From: an uncultured bacterium
GTDB taxonomy: Bacteria > Patescibacteriota > Patescibacteriia > 2-12-FULL-60-25
NCBI GenBank assembly: GCA_937949995.1
Contig: CALFEO010000025.1
Location: 1-64,000, forward strand
Direction of reading: 5' to 3'
Length of the DNA: 64,000 nucleotides
The notes beneath the pieces are model-generated. The model saw only the letters and a list, made by a program, of their open reading frames with translations, was not told the origin of the DNA and ran no database searches. Shown one piece after another: positions 23,818-31,003 of this stretch. The translations under genes were made by a program, and so were the position numbers. How positions within the stretch are numbered: position 1 is the first letter of the stretch; each line of letters begins with the position of its first letter.

Positions 23818-24159
23818 ATGATGATTCATAAAATGAAACTCGCCATTTCCCCGTTTGAAAAAATTGCTAGTAGCAATAAGATTATAGAATCAAGATTATA
23901 TGATGAAAAACGTAGGCAAATTAATTTAGGGGATCAGATCGAATTTTCAATCAATGATAATCCGGATAGAAAAATAACAACCTCGGTAAGTGCTTTGTAT
24001 TTATACCCAGATTTTGAGAGTTTGTTTTCAGATTTTCCATCATCGCACTTCGGCGGAGAATCAAAAGAAGAACTTATGGAAGAGATTAACAACTTCTATT
24101 CAAAAGATGAACAAACTAAATTCGGTGTTATTGGAATTAAGATCGAACTAGTGAAATAA
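23818..24159 (+). CDS. ASCH-domain protein
   Basis: About 113 residues forming one ASCH (PUA-like) domain: KLAISPFEKIASSNKIIESR is the typical first helix and strand, with RRQINLGDQIEF after it and a C-terminal FGVIGIKIELV strand. ASCH proteins bind RNA or nucleosides; E. coli YqfB, one member, hydrolyses N4-acetylcytidine. The start is uncertain (ATG at 23818, 23821 or 23833; a GTG at 23743 would extend it). The gene is more AT-rich by eye than its neighbours. It faces the GNAT-ASCH gene and both lie between the two tRNA-Leu copies. Confidence 0.8.
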   Translation: MMIHKMKLAISPFEKIASSNKIIESRLYDEKRRQINLGDQIEFSINDNPDRKITTSVSALYLYPDFESLFSDFPSSHFGGESKEELMEEINNFYSKDEQTKFGVIGIKIELVK

Positions 24160-24162
24160 GAA

Positions 24163-24193
24163 AAGCCCAGCCAACGTGAGCGTCAACTGGGCT
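24163..24193 (-). terminator. Terminator between convergent ASCH genes
   Basis: AGCCCAG / CTGGGCT stem; on the reverse strand it is followed by TTTTCTTATTT, so it mainly serves the reverse gene. Confidence 0.75.
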
Positions 24194-24214
24194 GTGGGAG
24201 TTTGTTTTGAATAA

Positions 24215-25558
24215 TTAGACCCGAGCGAATTCAAGTACTACGACTCCAAGCTGCTCCTTGTTGGTAGAGTAAATCTGCTTGAACAAGTTGAGCACTTCAT
24301 TTTTGGACTTCGAGTCCGGAGCGATCTTTTCCCATGGCTCAACGTTTAACATCTCTGCAAAAGTGTTATACCGCCTAATGGCAGACACTTTTACGTCGAA
24401 TCCTCCCGTGTGAGTCATGAGACGGATGCGCTCGCCAATCTGAATACGGTTGATGGTGTCGTACCCGACCCGTACTTCGAGGGTCTTTTCGCCCGACTTG
24501 ATCAGGTCGTAGAACCTCTTCTTAATTCTCATTGTTCTCATGGTTGTTTCTCTTATATCCAGGCTCCACTGTTGCGTGACAACGTTGGGATGGTAACCGG
24601 CGGGTAGAGCCGCGTCCAGCTTCCAACCGATTCGCTGAAGCGACATAACTTCATCGGCGGTTGGGTTGATATGAATGTACAGTTTGTGACCGTACGGTAT
24701 CAATTGGTGTGGGATGTCAATCAGTAACGCTTCAAACGCAACCTGATTGGTAGCTATGAAAGGCATTACCTTGATCGGACTTCCTTTTTTTGGCGTCGCT
24801 CCTGCAACACCGATAATTCTTCCCATGCTGTCAGTGGCAACATAGATGAGCTTGTATTTGGTATTGATATCATGCGTCTCTCTCCGGCTGTAACCATCGA
24901 ACAACGCACGCACCCAGTCGTCAGTGATACCCTCAAATGAGCTTTGTAGCTTTTCGAGAAGTAGTCTGCCGACTTGCTCCTTCATGTCTTCGTTGTTCTC
25001 GTCGAGTGGCAAAACCGAGACGTGAAGTTGATCGAGTGACATGATCTTACTCGCTCCGTAGAGGGGCTTATAGAGCATGGTTTCCGTCATACCGGTTTTG
25101 TAGTGACTTTCGGAACTGCCGGCTTTGACGAAGCCCTTGCGGAGAAAGAACTGGAGTGCGTTAATGTTCTGCTCGGCTACCGTGCAGTAGAGTTGTCGTG
25201 CCTGGTGTGTCCTCGCATAGTTTTCAGCTTGCGTGAGAAGACGACTGCCCAAACCGTGTTTTCCTTGAAATTCGGGGGCTATAATGAGCGGGCTGATCTT
25301 ATATGTGGATTGGCGCTTGCCGACCACGTGAATCATGCCAGCGACTTCGCCGTCAACTTCAACGATAAACATGCGCTGTTCGAATGAGAAGAAGCCGAGA
25401 CGATCTACACCGCCAACGATATGCGCATCAAAGATGCGTTTTGCGTGTGCACGGTGATCGCCACCGTAGTACGCCTCAAGAACGTTTTGCATGAGGTTCT
25501 CGACAAATTCAAAGTCGCTTTCGCTAGCCTCTCGGATCAATACGTTCGCTGTAGACAT
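24215..25558 (-). CDS. GNAT acetyltransferase fused to an ASCH domain
   Basis: A 447-residue protein in three parts. Residues 1-160 are a GNAT acetyltransferase with the acetyl-CoA loop FQGKHGLGSRLL and the ARTHQARQLYCTVAE strand. Residues about 170-330 look like a second, degenerate GNAT-like domain (YVATDSMGRIIGVAGA). Residues 340-447 are an ASCH domain (RIKKRFYDLIKSGEKTLEVR, then FDVKVSAIRRY). The start at 25558 has AAAGGAGG 5 nt upstream; a longer frame lacks this. Substrate unknown. A domain that acetylates and one whose family can bind or deacetylate a modified cytidine in one chain is suggestive, but this is inference. Confidence 0.85.
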   Translation of the reverse strand: MSTANVLIREASESDFEFVENLMQNVLEAYYGGDHRAHAKRIFDAHIVGGVDRLGFFSFEQRMFIVEVDGEVAGMIHVVGKRQSTYKISPLIIAPEFQGKHGLGSRLLTQAENYARTHQARQLYCTVAEQNINALQFFLRKGFVKAGSSESHYKTGMTETMLYKPLYGASKIMSLDQLHVSVLPLDENNEDMKEQVGRLLLEKLQSSFEGITDDWVRALFDGYSRRETHDINTKYKLIYVATDSMGRIIGVAGATPKKGSPIKVMPFIATNQVAFEALLIDIPHQLIPYGHKLYIHINPTADEVMSLQRIGWKLDAALPAGYHPNVVTQQWSLDIRETTMRTMRIKKRFYDLIKSGEKTLEVRVGYDTINRIQIGERIRLMTHTGGFDVKVSAIRRYNTFAEMLNVEPWEKIAPDSKSKNEVLNLFKQIYSTNKEQLGVVVLEFARV

Positions 25559-25694
25559 TTTGTCCTCCTTTGCCGGACCACTACTGAATTCAGAGTATGT
25601 GTAGTCCAAAGGTTTTGGTGTTAAAGAACAACTTTGAGACCATCTCAAGGTTATGGTAATATTACACTTATCTGGTTTTAAGTCAACCATTCAT

Positions 25695-25780
25695 GCACGG
25701 GTGGCGGAATGGTATACGCGCTAGCTTGAGGTGCTAGTGGGAGCAATCCCTTGGAGGTTCAAGTCCTCTTCCGTGCACCA
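25695..25780 (+). tRNA. tRNA-Leu(GAG), copy 2
   Basis: Identical over all 86 nt to the gene at 23566-23651 and sharing TCAACCATTCAT before it; the sequence after CCA differs. It has its own promoter (TTGAGA, 17-nt spacer, TAATAT) and a terminator at 25838-25867. Confidence 0.95.
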
Positions 25781-25837
25781 TCCTCCGCTAAAGCTGCGGA
25801 TGGCATAGCCATTTGTAGATTTGTCGAAGAATGATAT

Positions 25838-25867
25838 AAATCCCGCAAAACAGATTCGCGGGATTTT
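25838..25867 (+). terminator. Terminator after tRNA-Leu copy 2
   Basis: AAATCCCGC / GCGGGATTT stem followed by T and G. Confidence 0.8.
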
Positions 25868-25874
25868 GTATATC

Positions 25875-25900
25875 AAAAAGTTCCGAAGAATCGGAACTTT
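25875..25900 (-). terminator. Terminator of the reverse GNAT gene
   Basis: AAAGTTCCG / CGGAACTTT stem; reverse-strand side continues with T residues, directly after the stop at 25902. Confidence 0.8.
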
Positions 25901-25901
25901 G

Positions 25902-26858
25902 TTAGTAGGCGACTGCCAATCGGCGTTGAACCGCGGGTTTTTTGGCTTGGAAATGAGCGAATGTCGAGAGATATTCTTGCTCCATCAACTTCTTGAGAGC
26001 CTCCATTTCCGGGATCACATGAACCAGAGCGAAATCGTAAAGTATGGGGCGCGGTGGTTTGTACAGAGTAATATAGTCAAAAATCTCTCCGCTTTCAGTA
26101 CGTCCATAGCCGGGCAAAATGCCCGAGAACAGATAGCCTTGGTTGCGGAAATGATTGATCATTACGCGAGCTTCCATCCAGTTGAGCGGAATATGGACAA
26201 AGCTCGATCCTTCCAGATTGCCGGCCGTCATGCCTTGGCGCGATTGAACTCCCGGAAAAACCGCTTGCATGGGCCGGGTATCCGAGTACATCTTGCACAG
26301 GTTCGGTAACGCTTCCAAGAAGGGGATATAGTCATCCGTAACGTAAACCGGTCTGGTACCGAATCCATCGGCTTGATAGTACTGCGCGGCCAGTGCCACG
26401 GATTCACCCTGTTCTCCCAAGATTCTTTGTTTGATGGCCGGATACTTGAAAGGCCTTAGCCCCAAATATTTGAATCCATGATGTATCAGATTCAATTGCG
26501 AGGCTTTATCCGGCCGGTTGCATACCGGTTCCGAGAAAATAATGCGGGGATTCTCTTTAAGCACCGAAAGCAAACGTATGTCGGTCAATTTTCTGGCCAA
26601 GCCATGCTCTCTGTATGCGCGGGCCACGATCAACCCGCCGAATTCAAAGATGTCTTTGTGGTTGCGGTATGGAGTCGCTCTCGCGAAACCGATGATCACG
26701 TCCTCATACAAGGTCACCGTGGAAAAATGCGTCAAATCATCACGCGAGGAGTTGAGTGCATAAGGATAGTCTTTGCCGTATTCTTCAAAGTACAAAGCAT
26801 TGATGGCCGCGAAATCCGCGGTTTGAAACTTCCTGAACTCGTAACTTTCGGAATCCAT
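25902..26858 (-). CDS. GNAT-family acetyltransferase, two-domain
   Basis: A 318-residue protein. Residues 1-150 form a GNAT domain (EFGGLIVARAYREHGLARKLTDIRL contains the acetyl-CoA-binding loop). Residues 160-300 are a second domain with a weaker resemblance to GNAT. An AGGAG site precedes the ATG. Not an obvious paralogue of the neighbouring GNAT-ASCH gene, but both are reverse-strand and two-domain. Substrate unknown. Confidence 0.8.
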   Translation of the reverse strand: MDSESYEFRKFQTADFAAINALYFEEYGKDYPYALNSSRDDLTHFSTVTLYEDVIIGFARATPYRNHKDIFEFGGLIVARAYREHGLARKLTDIRLLSVLKENPRIIFSEPVCNRPDKASQLNLIHHGFKYLGLRPFKYPAIKQRILGEQGESVALAAQYYQADGFGTRPVYVTDDYIPFLEALPNLCKMYSDTRPMQAVFPGVQSRQGMTAGNLEGSSFVHIPLNWMEARVMINHFRNQGYLFSGILPGYGRTESGEIFDYITLYKPPRPILYDFALVHVIPEMEALKKLMEQEYLSTFAHFQAKKPAVQRRLAVAY

Positions 26859-26924
26859 GTTCGGCTCCTGTTGTTGGTTTGCGCGATTGAGTCGCTTTAA
26901 GTTTTTAAGGTGCGGTTTGTCTTG

Positions 26925-28031
26925 TTATTCTGTTTTCATAAGTATCTCGTTTAAGTATTTCAAATATATTTTTGCGTATTGTTCCAAGTTTTCCTGAAGA
27001 ACCCATTCTTCCGGTCCATGCAATCCCGCCGATTTCGGCCTGCTTATCAATACCGGTATTTGATATTTGCTAAAATATCTTCCGTCATTTCCGCCCGGCG
27101 TAGCCATGAATTTCGCGTTCAAATTCATTTCGGATTTCAATATTTCCGCATATTTTTGCAGTAGAGGATTTTGCTCATCCGTAAAATTCAAATTGCCCGC
27201 AATCAGCACTTCCAAATTCGAGTCTTGCAGAATGTTGCGCAAGGAGCTCAAAATATTTTCAGCGGTTGTTTTTTCCGTATAGCGAATATCCAAAGTCGCC
27301 ACTGCCGTATCCGCAACTTGATTTGCGGCATTTCCTCCGTTGATTGTTCCGATGTTGGCCGTCTCCGTCCATTGTTCGTGAGTGTCGGGATAAAGCTCTT
27401 TGATTTGTTGCAGCTTATCCATCAGTTCATGTATAGCACTCTTGCCTTCCCATGGTCTCGACGCATGCGCCGCAATGCCTCTGCTTGTGATTTTGAGGTG
27501 CAGGAAACCTTTGTTTTTCACAATCACTTCATCCGGCGCATTTCCTCCGTCCGGGATGATCGCCAAGCCGGCTCGATATTCCAGGTTATTCAATAAATGC
27601 CCCACGCCATTTTCCCCTCCGCGTTCTTCGTCTGTCGTAATCATTAATCCGATATCCGGCTTATCGTCACATTGTGCAAAATGGCGCATGAGTTGCATTA
27701 AAACCGCTACTCCGCTTTTCATGTCGCAAGCACCTCTGCCGTACAGTTTTCCTTCTTTGAAGAAGGGGATGAATTGTTTTTCATCTCCGCCAACAACATC
27801 AACATGACCCGCCAAAAATACTTGTGGTTTATTCGTTTCTTTTGTCAGAACGACCAAGTTTCTGTTTCCGTTGGATTCAATTTCGCGCATTATCAATCCC
27901 GTATCCTGAAAATATTTTTTGATATATTCGATGCAGGATTCAAAAGCTGAATTATTTCCGGCCACGGTTTTGAACTTAATCAAGTCCGCTGTTAATTGCG
28001 ACAGGCTTTCTTTTGTAAATAAATTATCCAT
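26925..28031 (-). CDS. M20-family metallopeptidase/deacylase (ArgE/DapE-like)
   Basis: Zn-dependent hydrolase of the ArgE/DapE/ACY1/CPG2 family. The 368-residue protein has the first metal motif FLAGHVDVV (near residue 75), GRGACDMKSG (near residue 98), the catalytic TTDEERGG (near residue 133) and a late LHGPEEWV. It includes the dimerisation domain in the middle. Without arginine or lysine synthesis genes nearby, it is more likely a peptidase or deacylase for salvage. An intrinsic terminator (28038-28063) lies just 7 nt before its start codon, so expression may depend on read-through or an internal promoter. Confidence 0.9.
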   Translation of the reverse strand: MDNLFTKESLSQLTADLIKFKTVAGNNSAFESCIEYIKKYFQDTGLIMREIESNGNRNLVVLTKETNKPQVFLAGHVDVVGGDEKQFIPFFKEGKLYGRGACDMKSGVAVLMQLMRHFAQCDDKPDIGLMITTDEERGGENGVGHLLNNLEYRAGLAIIPDGGNAPDEVIVKNKGFLHLKITSRGIAAHASRPWEGKSAIHELMDKLQQIKELYPDTHEQWTETANIGTINGGNAANQVADTAVATLDIRYTEKTTAENILSSLRNILQDSNLEVLIAGNLNFTDEQNPLLQKYAEILKSEMNLNAKFMATPGGNDGRYFSKYQIPVLISRPKSAGLHGPEEWVLQENLEQYAKIYLKYLNEILMKTE

Positions 28032-28037
28032 AGAGTC

Positions 28038-28063
28038 AAAAAAAACCGCCTTTTGGGGCGGCT
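28038..28063 (-). terminator. Intrinsic terminator just upstream of the peptidase gene
   Basis: On the reverse strand GCCGCCCC, AAAA, GGCGG is followed by TTTTTTTT, 7 nt before the ATG at 28031. It would end the short transcript that starts near 28160. Confidence 0.85.
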
Positions 28064-28087
28064 TGGAATTTTTGTGAAGAGAAAAAA

Positions 28088-28153
28088 TTAAACAGAGCCG
28101 CCTAAGGTGGTAAAAATAATAAAGCTGACAAACATCATATTGCGGTTCTGCAT
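28088..28153 (-). CDS. Possible 21-residue hydrophobic peptide
   Basis: A short reverse frame with its own strong promoter (28167-28195) and a terminator at 28038-28063 encodes a peptide starting MQNRNMMFVSFIIF and ending LGGSV. It has a polar start, a hydrophobic middle and a glycine pair, so it could be a membrane peptide or a leader peptide controlling read-through into the M20 gene. The unit could also be a noncoding RNA in which this frame is chance. Confidence 0.4.
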   Translation of the reverse strand: MQNRNMMFVSFIIFTTLGGSV

Positions 28154-28166
28154 AATGACAAAGATT

Positions 28167-28195
28167 AGATTACAATTAGCGAATCGAAGTGTCAA
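28167..28195 (-). promoter_or_regulatory. Reverse promoter for the 28.1-kb mini-unit
   Basis: On the reverse strand TTGACA (28190-28195), 17-nt spacer, TAATCT (28167-28172). Start expected near 28160, 7 nt before the small frame's ATG. It overlaps nothing but sits back to back with the TATAAT at 28201. Confidence 0.75.
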
Positions 28196-28200
28196 TATGC

Positions 28201-28206
28201 TATAAT
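28201..28206 (+). promoter_or_regulatory. -10 box TATAAT, 10 nt before the start codon
   Basis: Perfect TATAAT with the ATG at 28217 only 10 nt downstream, predicting a leaderless mRNA for the metallo-hydrolase. Confidence 0.65.
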
Positions 28207-28216
28207 GTGAATAAAT

Positions 28217-29044
28217 ATGCCGCTAAAAATAATCGCCCTCGGCACGGGAGTCTGTGCCAATGGCTGTAATCAAGCTCCGCGCCGTTTTCCGCCCGGTTTT
28301 TTAATCGACTACAATAATCAACTTCTTTTATTGGATGCCGCCGAAGGTATTCGTTTTCGTATTCAGGACGAGGGTTATGACATCGGCAATGTCGCTCACA
28401 TCGCCTTAACCCACGTTCACCCCGATCACGCCGCTTTGCCTCAGCTCTTGCAGGCCAAGCTATGCCGAGTTCTTTGGAAAGAGGCCGATCCTCTAATGCG
28501 TCAAGCGGTGGTCTACTTGCACGAGGCCTCTGCGGAAGGTTTTGAGGCTGTTTGGAAATGGCATCATCCCGAAGCCGGCGAAAAAATAAATCACATGCCC
28601 GATAAATTCCAATTTTCCATCGAACCAATGCGCACCGGTTGGCAAAAAGAGATTTTTCCGGGCCTTGTACTTAAGCCATTCGGAGTTTATCACGGCTTTG
28701 GCCAGCATCCTGCGCTTGGCTTTCGCATCGAAACTCCCGAAGCTGTCATCGTCTACACCGGTGATGCCGGCATCACCGATTCTTTGTTCACTCAAGCCGA
28801 GCGCGCCGATCTCCTGATTGCTGATTCCGCAATCCGCATCGGCCAAGGCTATACGGCCGGCTACGGCCATATGTCTCCGGATCAATGCGGTTTGCTCGCG
28901 GCCCGCGCTCAAGTCAAAGAACTGTGGCTCACTCACTACGTTGGTATCGACGATCCTTCAGCCATGGAGTCAGAAGTCCGTAAACAAGGCTTCACCGGCA
29001 CCATAAAAATCGCCACCGACGGCTTAGTCTGGGAGTCTAAATAA
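28217..29044 (+). CDS. Metallo-beta-lactamase-fold hydrolase (RNase Z-like)
   Basis: A 275-residue MBL-fold protein. LGTG near residue 8 and LTHVHPDHAALP near residue 64 (metal motif HxHxDH) match RNase Z and related phosphodiesterases. VYTGDAG near residue 181 supplies the bridging Asp, and LTHY near residue 235 the last His. A tRNA 3' processing role is possible, but all tRNAs here encode CCA and the exosite arm of true RNase Z is not evident, so another phosphodiester substrate is equally likely. Confidence 0.87.
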   Translation: MPLKIIALGTGVCANGCNQAPRRFPPGFLIDYNNQLLLLDAAEGIRFRIQDEGYDIGNVAHIALTHVHPDHAALPQLLQAKLCRVLWKEADPLMRQAVVYLHEASAEGFEAVWKWHHPEAGEKINHMPDKFQFSIEPMRTGWQKEIFPGLVLKPFGVYHGFGQHPALGFRIETPEAVIVYTGDAGITDSLFTQAERADLLIADSAIRIGQGYTAGYGHMSPDQCGLLAARAQVKELWLTHYVGIDDPSAMESEVRKQGFTGTIKIATDGLVWESK

Positions 29045-29129
29045 TCGGACGTTACATGTTATCCCGCACCAATTAATAATATAGTGACGGGATCCCGCCC
29101 GGAGGCGGGACATGCTGCATGCTACATGC

Positions 29130-29135
29130 TATAAT
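29130..29135 (+). promoter_or_regulatory. -10 box TATAAT, 9 nt before the start codon
   Basis: TATAAT lies 9 nt before the ATG at 29145; upstream are worn family C words (TGCTACATGC). Confidence 0.6.
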
Positions 29136-29144
29136 TTATTTATT

Positions 29145-29390
29145 ATGTTTACAAGAATATTAATCGGCCTGCTTCTTGTGGCCGGGGGAGCGTTCATGGT
29201 CATCAAGACTCGTTATTTTCAGGATTTTTTCGGCGAGATGCCTTGGACTTATAAATATCTTGGTTCCGGAGGCACACGTTTGATGTATAAGTTTATCGGT
29301 CTTATCCTCTGCTTCGTCGGCTTTATGGTAATGACAAATCTCTGGAATGCTTTTTTAAATGCCACTTTGGGCGCTTGGCTGATCCGCTAG
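29145..29390 (+). CDS. Small two-TM membrane protein
   Basis: An 81-residue protein with TM helices at about residues 5-22 and 49-68, joined by a basic/aromatic loop with GEMPWTYKYLGSGGT. Family not recognised. The start at 29145 fits the promoter; the frame is open 33 nt further upstream. The following methyltransferase starts 4 nt after the stop, so they share a transcript. Confidence 0.75.
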   Translation: MFTRILIGLLLVAGGAFMVIKTRYFQDFFGEMPWTYKYLGSGGTRLMYKFIGLILCFVGFMVMTNLWNAFLNATLGAWLIR

Positions 29391-29394
29391 TTTT

Positions 29395-29973
29395 ATGAAG
29401 GGATTCGTTTTGCACAGCGGTACCGAGCTCATCAATCCGTTCAAGCTTTTGGAGCGGGCCGGTATTCAGCATGGCTGGCATGTAGCCGATTTGGGTTGCG
29501 GGTCAACCGGTCATTTTGTGATTCCCGCTTCGCAACTGGTTGGCGCGGATGGCATGGTTTATGCCGTCGATATCCGCCGGGATGTCTTGGAACATTTGGA
29601 TGGAATCATCAAACACGATCATTTGTTTAATATCACAACCGTGTGGTCCGATATTGATGTTTTTGGAGCCACGCGCATCAAAGACGGTTCTTTGGATCTT
29701 TGCCTCCTGATTAACAATCTGTACATTTCGCAAAACAAACCGGCCATGTTGCGTGAAATCGCCCGCCTGACAAAACCCGGAGGCCGCATCGTTATTGTCG
29801 AATGGCGCGCCGAGCCGACTCCCATTGGTCCGCCTTTGGATCACCGCATCACCATCGAGCAAAGCAAAAACATTTGCGAATCACCGTATATGGAGTTGCT
29901 CGATGAAATGGATGTCGGCCATTCTCATTACGGACTCCTTTACGAACGCACCTCGGAGAGTCTTCGGGATTGA
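29395..29973 (+). CDS. SAM-dependent methyltransferase
   Basis: A 192-residue class I methyltransferase of the Methyltransf_11/31 type. Motif I is VADLGCGSTGHF near residue 28, the acidic ribose-binding residue lies in VYAVDIR near residue 55, and motif post-II is LTKPGGRIVIVEW near residue 127. Substrate unknown; the UbiE-like look suggests a small molecule or lipid. Second gene of a likely four-gene operon (29145-30802). Confidence 0.85.
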   Translation: MKGFVLHSGTELINPFKLLERAGIQHGWHVADLGCGSTGHFVIPASQLVGADGMVYAVDIRRDVLEHLDGIIKHDHLFNITTVWSDIDVFGATRIKDGSLDLCLLINNLYISQNKPAMLREIARLTKPGGRIVIVEWRAEPTPIGPPLDHRITIEQSKNICESPYMELLDEMDVGHSHYGLLYERTSESLRD

Positions 29974-30019
29974 CGTTTTTCTTGCATATTTATTACTATT
30001 GGAGCAAGATTCAAATCAT

Positions 30020-30430
30020 ATGAAAAATTTACTGACTTTAAATCTCTGGTTTGGGCTTTATCCTCCGCCCATGCAAAAAAGCATTTTATATTTCTTTTTG
30101 GTTGTTTTTGCTCTGTTTCTATTGGCGGGCATTGCCGGTAAAGTCTATTCACTTAAATCAAAAATCGAAAAATTATACCGGCGCGCATTTTCCAAATCCG
30201 GCGACATGCTTATTACGATGGGTCTTTCGGGTTTGATTTTATGGATTTTTGCGTACGAACAAATTCCGGTTTTAAGTATGCGTTTCTTTTACGTGGTCTG
30301 GTTCGTTTGCCTTATATCCTGGATGTATTTTTTATACAAATATATTTTTGTCGAAATTCCCAAACTCTTGCAGGCTAAAAAAGAACGCGAACAAGAAAAC
30401 AAATGGTTGCCCAAACCCAAAAACAAATAG
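30020..30430 (+). CDS. Membrane protein of unknown function
   Basis: A 136-residue protein with three TM helices (about residues 20-42, 60-78 and 85-108) and a basic, charged C-terminus (KKEREQENKWLPKPKNK). The start at 30020 is the first ATG outside the upstream methyltransferase gene. Family unknown. Tightly packed between the methyltransferase and YraN. Confidence 0.75.
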   Translation: MKNLLTLNLWFGLYPPPMQKSILYFFLVVFALFLLAGIAGKVYSLKSKIEKLYRRAFSKSGDMLITMGLSGLILWIFAYEQIPVLSMRFFYVVWFVCLISWMYFLYKYIFVEIPKLLQAKKEREQENKWLPKPKNK

Positions 30431-30445
30431 TCGCTTTTGGGCATT

Positions 30446-30802
30446 ATGCTTCATAATCAAATTTTGGGAAAAACCGGCGAGCAAATCGCCGTTTTGTTTT
30501 TTACCGAAAAAGGTTACGAGATTGTACGCACCAACTGGCGCGGTAAATTCGGCGAAATAGATCTCATCATTCGTAAAGATGATGAGTGGCGTTTCATTGA
30601 AGTTAAAATGAGGTCAAATATAAAATACGGTTATCCCGAAGAGGCTGTTGATACTCGCAAGCGCGCGCATTTTTATTCGGCAATCAGCGAGTTTCTACTT
30701 CAAAACAAACACATAAACGAAGACAACGTCTCCGCCGACATTCTCGCTATAGTCCTAAACGATCGCGAATTCGACATCCGCTGGCTACAAGATAGCTTCT
30801 AG
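30446..30802 (+). CDS. YraN/UPF0102 family nuclease-like protein
   Basis: A 118-residue protein with the restriction-endonuclease-like fold of the UPF0102 family, linked to Holliday-junction or DNA-uptake processing. Motifs GEQIAVLFFTEKGYEIV, NWRGKFGEIDLI (the GEID core) and FIEVKMR (the EVK) are present. ATG 30446 is preferred over a TTG three codons earlier. The last two codons and stop (agc ttc tag) lie inside a family H repeat, so the C-terminus is repeat-derived. Confidence 0.88.
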   Translation: MLHNQILGKTGEQIAVLFFTEKGYEIVRTNWRGKFGEIDLIIRKDDEWRFIEVKMRSNIKYGYPEEAVDTRKRAHFYSAISEFLLQNKHINEDNVSADILAIVLNDREFDIRWLQDSF

Positions 30803-31003
30803 CCACTAGCTTCTAGCTGCTAGCCAAACAACGCATTCGTAGGGATAATCCTTGTGATTATCCGCACTTGCAGTAACTATTTGTTGTCACAGCACGGATA
30901 AACACAAGGTTTATCCCCATGTAAATGTTACCGCTGAACTCGTTAAAAACGTTATAAACGTTATTAACGTCTATACGGAAGCTGGTAGCTAGTAGCTAGT
31001 AGC
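30797..31003. repeat. Repeat cluster: families H, F and N between yraN and queA
   Basis: Family H (AGCTTCTAGCCACTAGC) at 30797-30826; family F hairpin (CGTAGGGATAATCCTTGTG with CGGATAAACACAAGG) at 30839-30925; AACGTTATAAACGTTATTAACG words at 30945-30972; family H again at 30978-31003, flush with the queA stop codon. Confidence 0.75.

Noticed and set aside
23652..25682. Integrase or transposase in the tRNA-Leu-flanked unit
   Set aside because: Neither of the two genes has recombinase motifs; both carry ASCH domains.
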